Assembly: GCF_020404765.1 (NCBI RefSeq)
Contig: NZ_JAIVEM010000006.1
Coordinates: forward strand, 372,001 to 436,000
Source of the DNA: Paenibacillus sp. BJ-4
Lineage (GTDB): Bacteria > Bacillota > Bacilli > Paenibacillales > Paenibacillaceae
Direction: 5' to 3'
DNA: 64,000 bases
Made by a program: the position numbers and the translations under genes. Shown here in pieces: positions 45,977-54,590 of the stretch (its first letter is position 1; each line of letters opens with the position of its first letter). The notes below the pieces were generated by a model. The model saw only the letters and a list, made by a program, of their open reading frames with translations. It was not told the DNA's origin and did no database searches.

Positions 45977-46725
45977 TCCGTCTGCAAAATATAACAAAAT
46001 CGTTCGGCAAGCATGACGTGCTCAAAGGCATTGATTTGACCGTGAACAAGGGCGAGGTCGTCGTTATTTTGGGCCCAAGCGGTTCCGGCAAAACGACCTT
46101 GCTGCGCTGCATCAATTATTTGGAAAAGCCGAATGACGGGGAGGTCAGCATCGGCGATTTTACGGTGAACTGCAAGCGGCCTGCGAAAAAGGATGTTCTG
46201 GCTTTACGCCAAAAGACGGCCATGGTCTTTCAGCAATACAATTTGTTCAAGCATAAAACGGCGCTGGAAAACGTAATGGAAGGACTTGTCGTGGTCCGCA
46301 AGGTGAAGCAGGAGGAAGCGAAAAAAATCAGTATCGAAGTGCTGGAAAAGGTCGGTCTGGGCGAGAAGCTCAATCATTATCCGAGCCAGCTATCCGGTGG
46401 ACAGCAGCAGCGTGTTGGCATTGCGCGTGCTTTGGCGCTGAACCCGGAAGTCATTTTGTTCGATGAACCGACCTCGGCGCTGGACCCTGAACTGGTGGGC
46501 GAGGTGCTATCAGTTATTCGCAAGATCGCGAAGGAAGGCATTACGATGATTGTTGTCACACATGAAATGGGCTTTGCGCGCGATGTTTCAAATCATGTGG
46601 TATTTATGGACGGCGGTCATATTATCGAGGCAGGCACACCGGACGATATTTTCAACCGCCCCAAAGAAGAACGGACAAAGCAATTCCTGAAACGGATTAC
46701 ACCAGAATATAACTACTCAATATAG
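45973..46725 (+). CDS. Amino-acid ABC transporter ATP-binding protein (TcyN-like)
   Basis: This 250-aa ATPase has Walker [11 protein letters not shown]-loop [20 protein letters not shown], signature [15 protein letters not shown], Walker [17 protein letters not shown] and switch His in [12 protein letters not shown], the standard pattern of polar amino-acid importers. It powers import by the two upstream permeases. It is the last transporter gene; the luciferase-like monooxygenase gene follows 15 bases later. Confidence 0.92.
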   Translation: MIRLQNITKSFGKHDVLKGIDLTVNKGEVVVILGPSGSGKTTLLRCINYLEKPNDGEVSIGDFTVNCKRPAKKDVLALRQKTAMVFQQYNLFKHKTALENVMEGLVVVRKVKQEEAKKISIEVLEKVGLGEKLNHYPSQLSGGQQQRVGIARALALNPEVILFDEPTSALDPELVGEVLSVIRKIAKEGITMIVVTHEMGFARDVSNHVVFMDGGHIIEAGTPDDIFNRPKEERTKQFLKRITPEYNYSI

Positions 46726-46740
46726 ACGGGAGAGGGAGAC

Positions 46741-47757
46741 ATGAGTATTAAAATCGGAGTATTGGATCAAAGCCCTATAGGCGAGGGAGAAACAGCGGCA
46801 CAGGCGCTTCGCAACACAATTAAACTGGCGCAGCGTGTAGAGGAGTTGGGATTTTCACGCTTTTGGGTATCAGAACATCACGATTCCGAGCAGGTTGCGG
46901 GTTCTTCGCCAGAGGTACTCATCTCCCATTTACTGGCACGTACCGAGCATATTAAAATCGGCTCTGGCGGAGTGATGCTGCAGCATTACAGCCCGTATAA
47001 AGTAGCCGAAAACTTCAATGTGCTGGCATCTCTTGCGCCGGGTCGCATAGATTTGGGCATTGGCCGTGCGCCGGGCGGATTACCGAAGTCTACCCAGGCG
47101 TTACAGCGTAACGTGCATGGCGCGCCTTCTCTCGAAGAAAAAATTGATGAAGTAAGTCGTTATATTCATAATATTCCGTCGGAGGAAGGGCCGTTGGCTG
47201 GACTACAGGCTAATCCAATTCCGGAAACACCAGCGGATATTTACGTTTTGGGTACAAGCACAGACAGCGCTGGGATTGCTGCACGTTTGGGGCTGCCCTA
47301 TGTCTTCTCACAATTTATCAATAGCAGCGAGCAGGTTGCCTTGGATTCATTTCGTACGTATCGGGAGTCTTTCGATTACAGTTATGGACGTGAGCCAAAA
47401 GCTCTTTTTGCGCTTTCGGTCATTGTGGCAGACACTTCCGAGGAAGCTGCGGAGTTGGCAGGAGAGCACAAGCTGTACAAGATTCATCTGGCCAGTGGCA
47501 AAACGGCGACGGTGGGAACGCTGGAAAGTGCAGAGGATTTCGGCAAGCAATCGGGTGAAGAGTATACGATTGAAGTAACGGAAGCGCAGATTAACAAAGG
47601 CAATAAAGACGAAATCTATGCGACGTTGACGGAAATTCAAGCCAAATATCAAGCCGACGAGCTGATCGTAACGACGGGAATACGGGATATTGAAAAGCGC
47701 GTGCGCTCGTTCGAATTGTTGCACGAAGCTTTTGCCGGATCGCTTGTGCAATCCTAG
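46741..47757 (+). CDS. Luciferase-like monooxygenase (YtmO/CmoO-like)
   Basis: This 338-aa flavin-dependent monooxygenase has the LLM signature FSRFWVSEHHDSEQVAGSSP, SGGVMLQHYSPYKVAENFNV and RIDLGIGRAPGG. In B. subtilis ytmO occupies the same place right after tcyN. It probably acts with the SsuE-type reductase on an S-substituted cysteine or a downstream thio-compound; the exact substrate is unknown. GGGAGAGGGAGAC precedes the ATG. Confidence 0.85.
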   Translation: MSIKIGVLDQSPIGEGETAAQALRNTIKLAQRVEELGFSRFWVSEHHDSEQVAGSSPEVLISHLLARTEHIKIGSGGVMLQHYSPYKVAENFNVLASLAPGRIDLGIGRAPGGLPKSTQALQRNVHGAPSLEEKIDEVSRYIHNIPSEEGPLAGLQANPIPETPADIYVLGTSTDSAGIAARLGLPYVFSQFINSSEQVALDSFRTYRESFDYSYGREPKALFALSVIVADTSEEAAELAGEHKLYKIHLASGKTATVGTLESAEDFGKQSGEEYTIEVTEAQINKGNKDEIYATLTEIQAKYQADELIVTTGIRDIEKRVRSFELLHEAFAGSLVQS

Positions 47758-47821
47758 ATTCTAAATGCTATCGGCTTGAAAAAAGTTGTAACTATTCTGG
47801 ATTCACGAAGGAGGAATAGCA

Positions 47822-48979
47822 ATGAGTGGATCAATCGGGACAAAGGAGCAGGTTTTGGAGCAGAAGCTGGTGGACATTCGTCGCCACCTTCACCGAAATC
47901 CCGAGCTGTCGAATGAGGAAGTTGAAACGACTGCCTATATCCGCCGTCTGCTGGAAGAACAGAGCATAACTATTCTGGATGTGCCACTGCGTACCGGGTT
48001 GGTGGCAGAAATCGGCGGGCAGCAGGAGGGGCCGATTGTGGCGCTTCGAGCGGACATTGATGCACTGCCGATTCAGGAGGAGACTGGACTGGCTTATGCC
48101 TCGGTACATCCGGGCAAGATGCATGCCTGCGGGCATGATTTTCATACGGCTTCCCTCTTCGGGGCTGCTGTATTGCTAAGACAGCGGGAGCAGGAGCTGA
48201 AAGGTACGGTTCGGCTGGTGTTTCAGCCAGCCGAGGAAAGGGCCAAGGGTGCACTCCAAGTGCTGGACAGCGGTGCACTGGCAGGCGTACAGGCCATATT
48301 CGGCCTGCATAATAAACCGGATCTGCCCGTAGGCACGGTCGGTATCAAGGAAGGTCCGCTAATGGCAGCGGCGGACGGTTTTTACATCGAGGTAGAGGGG
48401 TTGAGCACGCACGCAGCCGTGCCGCATGCAGGGATTGATCCGATTGTGGTCTCGTCACATATCATAACAGCCCTGCAATCCATTGTGAGCCGGAGTGTCA
48501 ACCCGCTGGACAGCGCAGTGATCAGTGTTACGAAGCTGCATAGTGGCAACGCCTGGAACATCATTCCGGATCGTGCCCATCTGGACGGTACAATTCGGAC
48601 GTTCGACGAGAACGTACGAGCACAGGTGACTGAACGCTTTGAGCAGGTGGTCAAAGGCGTTGCCGATGCTTTTTCCACGAAAGCGACCATCCGCTGGATC
48701 GAGGGCCCGCCACCTGTGCTGAATGACGGGCAGCTGGCCGTCATTGCGGAGCAGGCAGCCGAAGCTGTCGGCCTGGGGGTCGTTCGCCCCGTACCCTCCT
48801 CGGCGAGCGAGGATTTTGGGTTTTATCAGAAGAGCATCCCCGGTATGTTTGTCTTTGTCGGCACTTCGGGGAGCCAGGAATGGCATCATCCAGCCTTTGA
48901 CCTGGACGAACGCGCGTTGCCGGGAACGGCGAAGCTGCTGGCTTCGCTGGCAGAATCGGCATTGGTATCCATAGAGTAG
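47822..48979 (+). CDS. M20-family amidohydrolase (HipO/YtnL-like)
   Basis: This 385-aa zinc peptidase/amidohydrolase of the M20D group has LRADIDALPIQEETGL, HACGHDFHTASLFGAA, FQPAEE, FGLHNKPDLPVGTV and a dimerisation domain (GLSTHAAVPHAGIDPI). Relatives remove N-acyl groups from amino acids (hippurate hydrolase, N-acetyl-cysteine deacetylase). In the ytn context it would deacetylate N-acetyl-cysteine derivatives after the oxygenase step. The start follows GAAGGAGGAA. It is the last gene of the sulfur cluster, closed by a terminator. Confidence 0.9.
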   Translation: MSGSIGTKEQVLEQKLVDIRRHLHRNPELSNEEVETTAYIRRLLEEQSITILDVPLRTGLVAEIGGQQEGPIVALRADIDALPIQEETGLAYASVHPGKMHACGHDFHTASLFGAAVLLRQREQELKGTVRLVFQPAEERAKGALQVLDSGALAGVQAIFGLHNKPDLPVGTVGIKEGPLMAAADGFYIEVEGLSTHAAVPHAGIDPIVVSSHIITALQSIVSRSVNPLDSAVISVTKLHSGNAWNIIPDRAHLDGTIRTFDENVRAQVTERFEQVVKGVADAFSTKATIRWIEGPPPVLNDGQLAVIAEQAAEAVGLGVVRPVPSSASEDFGFYQKSIPGMFVFVGTSGSQEWHHPAFDLDERALPGTAKLLASLAESALVSIE

Positions 48980-49005
48980 GGGAGGTGAGTCTACTCTTTC
49001 GATAT

Positions 49006-49038
49006 AGATCCCCTCTTTGCAGAGAGGGGATCTTTTTT
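49006..49038 (+). terminator. Terminator of the sulfur cluster
   Basis: AGATCCCCTCT pairs perfectly with AGAGGGGATCT around TTGC, followed by T5-6. The remaining 340 bases up to the MarR gene hold a palindromic site and no convincing gene. Confidence 0.9.
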
Positions 49039-49340
49039 GCACGGGAAATCATGCAATGTGAAAATTGTGACCTACCGCACCAATAGAATATTTTTTTCTG
49101 ACAAGTAAGTATGTGGTGCTGTCAAATAGGTGGCTGAATTGTACAAATCCATTGGCTTCAGGCCGGTGAATCACAGGAGTACTGGGGATTGCACTTTCTG
49201 CAATAGATTTCATAAGAATGGGATTTTAGCAAGATTAGGAACGTCAAGCACTATTTTACCCCATTTCACCATTACCGTTAGAATGAAATCAGAGAATGGA
49301 GACTGTGACAAATTGCGCTGACAAAACACCCGGATTTTGA

Positions 49341-49362
49341 AATAGTGTAGATACACGAAAAG
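49341..49362. promoter_or_regulatory. Palindromic site upstream of the MarR gene
   Basis: The core GTGTAGATACAC is followed by GAAAAG. It resembles the centre and right half of the perfect palindrome at 49870-49895 (GTGTATATACACGAATAAG). It lies 20-40 bases before the MarR start, where autoregulation would act. Confidence 0.5.
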
Positions 49363-49382
49363 ATGGAAGGAAAGAAGAACCT

Positions 49383-49838
49383 ATGACTGCGTCAAGGAAG
49401 GATAAAAAATCATCGCAGAGGAGCTCGCCCTCAGTCTGCACATGCATTAATCTGCGCCGTTCCTCGATGGCTGTAACAGGGTTGTATGACCGGTATCTGG
49501 CTCCAAGTGGACTCAATATCAGCCAGTTCTCGCTGCTCAAGCATTTAACGGTGCTGGGACCGGTAAGCGTAAGCGAATTAGCGTTGGAGATGCGGCTCGA
49601 CCGGACCACGCTTGTGCGCAATTTGAAGGCACTGGAGCAAAGTGGGTATGTGGAGGATACATCCGCTGAGGGAAGCCGGAACCGCTGCCTTACTCTGACG
49701 GGGAGTGGAAAAGAGGTATATAACGATGCAGCAGAGCTATGGGAGAAGGCGCAGCTTTTTTTGCAGGAGTCACTGGGAAGCGACGATTTGCAGATATTGA
49801 CCGCACTGTTATCCAAAATTGAAAAATTGAGCCTGTGA
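49383..49838 (+). CDS. MarR-family transcriptional regulator
   Basis: This 151-aa winged-helix protein shows the MarR pattern: CINLRRSSMAVTGLYDRYLA, then LSVSEL-like VSVSELALEMRLDRTTLVRN recognition region and the wing GSRNRCLTLTGSGKEVYNDA. Three cysteines or polar residues at CTCIN recall redox- or phenol-sensing members. GGAAGGAAAGAAGAACCT precedes the ATG. Palindromes before it and before the next gene suggest it represses itself and the Fe-S protein gene. Confidence 0.85.
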   Translation: MTASRKDKKSSQRSSPSVCTCINLRRSSMAVTGLYDRYLAPSGLNISQFSLLKHLTVLGPVSVSELALEMRLDRTTLVRNLKALEQSGYVEDTSAEGSRNRCLTLTGSGKEVYNDAAELWEKAQLFLQESLGSDDLQILTALLSKIEKLSL

Positions 49839-49869
49839 TTAGTCGCCACCTAAAACGGAGGTATGCTGA

Positions 49870-49895
49870 CTTATTCGTGTATATACACGAATAAG
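49870..49895. promoter_or_regulatory. Perfect 26-bp palindrome, probable MarR operator
   Basis: The whole 26 bases equal their own reverse complement (half-site CTTATTCGTGTAT). There is no loop and no T-tract, so it is an operator rather than a terminator. It lies 94 bases before the Fe-S protein start. A related core occurs before the MarR gene. Confidence 0.65.
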
Positions 49896-49988
49896 GGTTG
49901 AAATGTGTATCGCAGCCACTAACCTGTCGCCGGGTACCCGCAAGAAAGCGAGAGATATAAAATAATCTAGAAGAGGGATGTGGATAGG

Positions 49989-50867
49989 ATGGTAGTGCCT
50001 GTACCGGATATGAAAGAACTCATCGCTGCCGAGATGAAGATCTATGTGAGCGAAGATAAAGGCAATTTCTGTGAAGAATTGCAGTGCCCTTACTACGAAG
50101 AACCGATTATTCAATTTGCTGCGGCCAATGATCCTTTGTTTGAGGAGTATAAAAGAGTGGTTGGCCCTGACCATGCTACGCCGCAGGAAGCCTTCGAACG
50201 GACCCTCGGCGCAGGAAGTTTTGATGGAGGCACCGTTATCAGTGTTGTTTTGCCGATCAGCGAGACGATCCGCAAGGCCAATCGTGCGCAAAAAGCAAGA
50301 GCCTCTAGAGAGTGGGCGCTGCTGCGGACCTTTGGCGATGAATATTTTGTACGTTCGGCAAGGCAGCATTTGGCGGGATATCTGACCGGGCTTGGTTACC
50401 GTGCGGTGGCGCCGCTGGATACGGATTGGTACAGCATCCACGGTGCCGCAGATGGTCCGGTCTCTAACTGGTCGGAACGGCATATCGCGTATGCAGCCGG
50501 CCTCGGCACCTTCAGTATCAACGACGGTTTCATTACCGAGAAAGGAATTGCCATCCGTCTGCTGTCTGTAGTAACTGATCTGCAGGTGCCGCCTGATGCC
50601 AGAGCGTCCTTGAACTTGAGCCATACTGGGAACTGCCTGCTGTGCAGTAAAGGCATTTGCGGTGTGTGCATTACCCGCTGCCCTGTGCAGGCTATCAGCA
50701 AGGAAGGCGGCCATGACAAAATAGCCTGCATGAAATTTGTGTACGGTGAGGAATCCCGGAAATGGGCAGTGTTAAATGGGGGAGAGGCTAAATCGGGTGC
50801 CGGTTGCGGACTTTGCCAGACCAAGGTACCCTGTGAAAGCCGGAATCCGATGCGGACCGCTCGCTAG
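49989..50867 (+). CDS. 4Fe-4S protein related to epoxyqueuosine reductase (QueG-like)
   Basis: This protein of about 292 aa has a QueG-like N-terminal region and a C-terminal ferredoxin-type cluster: CLLCSKGICGVCITRCP plus a second group in GCGLCQTKVPC. It is shorter than QueG (about 380 aa), lacks the C-terminal HEAT repeats and is more like the stand-alone epoxyqueuosine reductase-like ferredoxins, whose function is unknown. ATG 49989 is chosen (GTG 49980 is too close to AGAGGG). It is probably controlled by the upstream MarR protein. Confidence 0.75.
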   Translation: MVVPVPDMKELIAAEMKIYVSEDKGNFCEELQCPYYEEPIIQFAAANDPLFEEYKRVVGPDHATPQEAFERTLGAGSFDGGTVISVVLPISETIRKANRAQKARASREWALLRTFGDEYFVRSARQHLAGYLTGLGYRAVAPLDTDWYSIHGAADGPVSNWSERHIAYAAGLGTFSINDGFITEKGIAIRLLSVVTDLQVPPDARASLNLSHTGNCLLCSKGICGVCITRCPVQAISKEGGHDKIACMKFVYGEESRKWAVLNGGEAKSGAGCGLCQTKVPCESRNPMRTAR

Positions 50868-50998
50868 TGTTATTTTTCCTAAATATCTATCCTGTTTTTA
50901 TTTCTAGTGTGGATTACAACCTGAACAGTAAGTTTAAAAAGTTTACAGGTGAATTGGGTGTTGATGATAAGACTAAGAATAACCCGAGAAGTTGTTAT

Positions 50999-51024
50999 GC
51001 CACCTGTTTCTGGGTGGCTTTTTT
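50999..51024 (+). terminator. Terminator before the metalloprotease gene
   Basis: GCCACC(TG)...GGGTGGC closes a small loop and is followed by TTTTTT. The 300-base interval around it (50868-51167) holds no other feature that I can support. Confidence 0.8.
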
Positions 51025-51167
51025 ATTTGACGTTTTTTTGTTCCAATGATAATATAAAATTGTTATTTTATTCAAATTTGAGAGTGGGTGTAATGGAAGA
51101 ATCATAGAATAATAGTTTGTCATTCTGGATATGCTTGTTGAAATTAAATTATATGGAGGTTAAAGAA

Positions 51168-52103
51168 ATGACGAAGAAAAAAGGAATGATCATGGCTTCT
51201 TTTTCATTGGTTGTGGCTGCTTCGTTACTGGTTGGCGGGGCTAATGTGGGTTCAGCGGCTTCTAATATTGAAAGCGCTTCCTAAACTGAGTCCACGAGTA
51301 TTAGCTTGGCTGCTTCCGATATACCTGCAAAATTTAAGCCATCGGTAGAATGGGTTTGGAAGAATAGAATCGTTAAAGAAGGTTCAACGAACCGTAAAAA
51401 TTTGATTTTTGATCAAATATATGCGGGAAAAGGGACGCTAAATTATGTTGTACGCTGGCAATCTCCCAAAAATCTCACATTACAGCAGCGCAAAGATATG
51501 GCTTCCATGCTGAGTCGTCAGGTCAATAACTGGAATAAGCAGTTGAAAGGGTATGATGGCTGGCCTTATGATCATATTACTGTAAAAATAGTAGGCTGGG
51601 CAGTTGCGAATCCAACACAAATACTTAATAAACAATCTAATGAAATCGTATATACGGACACGATTACAGATGATTTGAGCAAAACGAACCCGGCTATTCC
51701 TGCCAAGCTCCCAGTTGCGCCTGACGTACTGTCCAGATTTGAACATTTTAATGATCCCAACTATGCTTATCCCGGCGGATTGGACAAGCGGTTTGATTTG
51801 TATCTGTGGGGAACAGCTAATTTCGGCGGTGGGGCCGGTGGTGACTGGGGGCAACGGATGTCTGATGATTATATCCTGAGCACCCTGAACTCTGATGAAG
51901 TTCATGTTACAGAGCATGAGATGGGGCATGGATTCGGCTTGCCTGATTTCTATGAAGAAAATGATCGTCCGCCCGGTGGATTCCCTACACCAACCATTAT
52001 GTGGGCCGGAAATTCTTCCAAGATAACAGAGTGGGATGCCTGGATGTTGCGTTATACCTGGAGCCAGATCAAGAAGGATACTTCCCGTTTTCCTACCCGA
52101 TAA
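51168..52103 (+). pseudogene. Secreted metzincin-like metalloprotease gene with an in-frame stop
   Basis: ATG 51168 follows ATGGAGGT and encodes a signal peptide (MTKKKGMIMASFSLVVAASL, then LVGGANVGSAAS). At 51282-51284 an in-frame TAA ends translation after 38 codons. The same frame then continues open to 52103 and holds the protease domain, with HEMGHGFGLPD (bases 51915-51947), the HExxHxxGxxD zinc signature of snapalysin/metzincin enzymes, and a following methionine-containing turn (TPTIMWAG). TTG 51306 could restart translation but has no ribosome binding site and would lack a signal peptide. The gene is probably inactive, unless the stop is read through or is a sequence error. Confidence 0.75.
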
Positions 52104-52157
52104 AAAGATACTTAAATAGCGCAAAAAAGCTGATGAATAGGGACCGTTTCTTCCGGA

Positions 52158-52181
52158 AGTCGCCATATTGGCGGCTTTTTT
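52158..52181 (+). terminator. Terminator after the metalloprotease gene
   Basis: AGTCGCC pairs with GGCGGCT (one G-U pair) around ATATT and is followed by TTTTTT. The 280 bases to the next gene hold nothing else I can support. Confidence 0.75.
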
Positions 52182-52461
52182 GTTTTAACGATGTAAGTTC
52201 TTGTCCCAAACTAAGGAAAAGAACTTGTATTTCATAGCCGATTAGATAGTTATCTAACCATTACAGAATAGAAGGGTATGCGCTGAACAAGTATGATTGC
52301 TTTCAGTGGCGATTTAAAGCAACATACAGAGGAGGAGAAGTTTTTAAATGTGGGAAAAATTATAGCGCTTTTAAGGAAAAACCTTTCGTCGATGCGAGTT
52401 GTAGTTTCAATGGATTGTTTAATTATGTTATCATTTTTAATGAAAGGAAGCATTCTTTAAC

Positions 52462-53514
52462 ATGACAGACATAGAACTTATACAAAGCGGATTAAAATTA
52501 TTCTTTGTCCAAAAATGTGAAATTATTCACATTATCAACAACTCCAGATCGAATGAAAAGAGATATATAAGCTTTGCCATGGCTGGTGGTCAGCTAAGGA
52601 TTGTTATTAAAATGTATTCCTCATCCTACGTCGATTCTTTGAGGATTCATTCCTGGCAACGCTTGGCGGACATCTACTGGAAAGAAGGAGTTGTGACTCC
52701 CCAATTCTTGCCAAGCTTGAGCGGGAAATTTGCTGAAGCGGTTATGATTGAAGACGATACCTTCTATATATGGGTTGAAGAATACATTGCAAGCAAATAT
52801 CAATTGGGAAGGGGGATCAAGTTGGAAGAGCAATCTTTGTTCGTATTTAAACGAATTGGACAAATGAAAGGTAAAATGCATCGCTTAGCTTTTGAGAACC
52901 AAATCAAATGTGATTGGGTAAGTCCTTGGCGGCTCTACGAGCCGTTCACAGCAGAAGAGGAGTGCGATGAAAATTACACTAATGCACTGTGGTTATATAA
53001 TTCATTCAAGGATACGGAAGAAGCAGGCCAAGTGATAGAGGAAATATGGAGCATTTATAACAGCAATAGGAGGAAATTAAAGGAATTCTATGATCATTTG
53101 CCTACGGGGCAAGTGCAGGGAGACTTTTCGCCGGCGAATTTTATTGTTAATCCACGGAACAGCATTATAGGAATCTATGATTATAACCTCTCAGGAAGTG
53201 ATGCCTTTATCTCGGATTGTATTCAAGAAGGAATATTTCTCGCGTATGAATGTTATGAAACGGAATGGTTTGATGATGAGCATGTGCAGGCTATGGATAA
53301 GCGCTTTGAAGAATACATAAAAGGCTATACAACAGAATATCCATTATGTGACATGGAATTTAAAGCGATTCCCCTCTTATATAGTATCTCCAGACCTATA
53401 AGGTTTGACAAGATTGCCCTTACTATAAAAAAATACAATGAAAAGAAGTTCGACGAGGTCAATGAACGATTGCTCTGGATGCGGACGGAATTGAACAAAC
53501 CAAACATAACTTAA
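52462..53514 (+). CDS. APH/CotS-type kinase-fold protein
   Basis: This 350-aa protein has the phosphotransferase catalytic loop VQGDFSPANFIVN (with GD where the family has HGD, so the usual His is replaced) and the metal-binding IGIYDYNLSG. The family includes aminoglycoside kinases and spore-coat CotS-like kinases. The gene is AT-richer than its neighbours. A methyltransferase gene follows 18 bases later. Missing His in HGD may lower or alter activity. The substrate is unknown. GAAAGGAAG precedes the ATG. Confidence 0.7.
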   Translation: MTDIELIQSGLKLFFVQKCEIIHIINNSRSNEKRYISFAMAGGQLRIVIKMYSSSYVDSLRIHSWQRLADIYWKEGVVTPQFLPSLSGKFAEAVMIEDDTFYIWVEEYIASKYQLGRGIKLEEQSLFVFKRIGQMKGKMHRLAFENQIKCDWVSPWRLYEPFTAEEECDENYTNALWLYNSFKDTEEAGQVIEEIWSIYNSNRRKLKEFYDHLPTGQVQGDFSPANFIVNPRNSIIGIYDYNLSGSDAFISDCIQEGIFLAYECYETEWFDDEHVQAMDKRFEEYIKGYTTEYPLCDMEFKAIPLLYSISRPIRFDKIALTIKKYNEKKFDEVNERLLWMRTELNKPNIT

Positions 53515-53532
53515 TGATGGGGGGCATTATCA

Positions 53533-54129
53533 ATGAATATGAATGATGAGAAATTACTGCAATATTATCTGGAACTCAAAGGTCCGGATGCGGGAGAATG
53601 GAACTCTTCTCCACAGTGCATTCACACACAGTTGGTGACAAGGGATTACGTAAAGAAGACATTCGATATGTTTGATGAAATCCAAGTATGTAATGTTGGG
53701 ATCGGAACTGGAGATTGGGATGATTACCTTGGATATTGGCTTAATGGAAGAGGTAGTTTAACGAGCATTGATATTGACGAAAGTATTTGCGAGATATTTG
53801 AGTATAGACAACAGAGGGAGCGGCATCCGAATCCATCAAAGGTTTTATGCAAGAGCATATTCGATTCCGATTTGCCACAAGAAACCTTTGATATTGTAAC
53901 CCTAATTGGGTCCGCTATTAATGAAACAGGGGACTTCAAGAAATGCTTGGATTCGTGTTTTAGTCTAATCAAGCATGGGGGACATTTGATGTTTATGGCA
54001 AGTTTAAAATATACACCTGTTGAAATGTTGGAAGAATACATAAGTAATACTAATTATCATATTGTGCAAAAAAATGTATACGAAGTGTTCCCTGAATATC
54101 CGTTTTTCATCAGCAAAATCAGAAAATAA
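53533..54129 (+). CDS. Class I SAM-dependent methyltransferase
   Basis: This 198-aa protein has motif I VCNVGIGTGDWDDYL (degenerate GxGxG), an acidic end of strand 2 (LTSIDIDESI), motif III-like TFDIVTLIGSAINETGDF and LIKHGGHLMFMAS. The substrate is unknown. It lies 18 bases after the kinase-fold gene with a good ribosome binding site (GATGGGGGG), so the two are probably one operon. Both are AT-rich, which could indicate acquisition by transfer. Confidence 0.75.
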   Translation: MNMNDEKLLQYYLELKGPDAGEWNSSPQCIHTQLVTRDYVKKTFDMFDEIQVCNVGIGTGDWDDYLGYWLNGRGSLTSIDIDESICEIFEYRQQRERHPNPSKVLCKSIFDSDLPQETFDIVTLIGSAINETGDFKKCLDSCFSLIKHGGHLMFMASLKYTPVEMLEEYISNTNYHIVQKNVYEVFPEYPFFISKIRK

Positions 54130-54340
54130 TCAGGCTATGTGTAAATCGACTTACTGTAGCCACTCTAATTCTATAGGTTTGGTTGCACAACCTGCTGCTA
54201 ACTTCTAGAATTTCGTGAATATTTTTTTGCATTTGCGATATAAAAATATCCAATTGTAAAGTGGTTATATATACTTTTACCTTCCTTCAGGTGCTCTCAT
54301 CGACACAAGTACAAACCAGTTCAGTGAAATAGGTTAACGT

Positions 54341-54442
54341 GAGTGGTTGAAGTTATACTTCGGATATTTCGAGGAGGAATTCAGCGAATTTGACATTTAT
54401 AAGGACGCGGTGCTCCCGCTTTATTTTATTAATCGTGAATAA
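54341..54442 (+). other. Possible gene remnant in a 461-base gap
   Basis: Bases 54130-54590 hold no intact gene. One frame here reads EWLKLYFGYFEEEFSEFDIY plus 13 further residues to a stop at 54440. The composition looks protein-like, but an in-frame stop precedes it at 54335 and there is no usable start. It could be the C-terminal scrap of a lost gene. I recognise no family. Confidence 0.2.
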
Positions 54443-54543
54443 CAAGAATCCGCTTCATAAATAATAAGTTTTAATCTTCATCAAGCTTCCCGTCAGATAA
54501 GCGAAAGATCACCCTGATCAGCATTACCTTCCAAAGAATAACT

Positions 54544-54583
54544 AAAAAGGTGTCCAGCGACCCTTGGATCGTCGGACACCTTT
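54544..54583 (-). terminator. Terminator of the fructokinase gene
   Basis: AAAAAGGTGTCC pairs with GGACACCTTT around an inner CGA/TCG stem. Read on the minus strand it ends in a T-tract just after the fructokinase stop. Confidence 0.8.
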
Positions 54584-54590
54584 GCTATTC

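Noticed and set aside
49130..49321. A 63-codon frame starting AELYKSIGFRPV, resembling the end of a GNAT domain
   Set aside because: Only about ten residues fit; the rest is unlike any acetyltransferase and there is no ribosome binding site. It could be a decayed fragment but cannot be supported.
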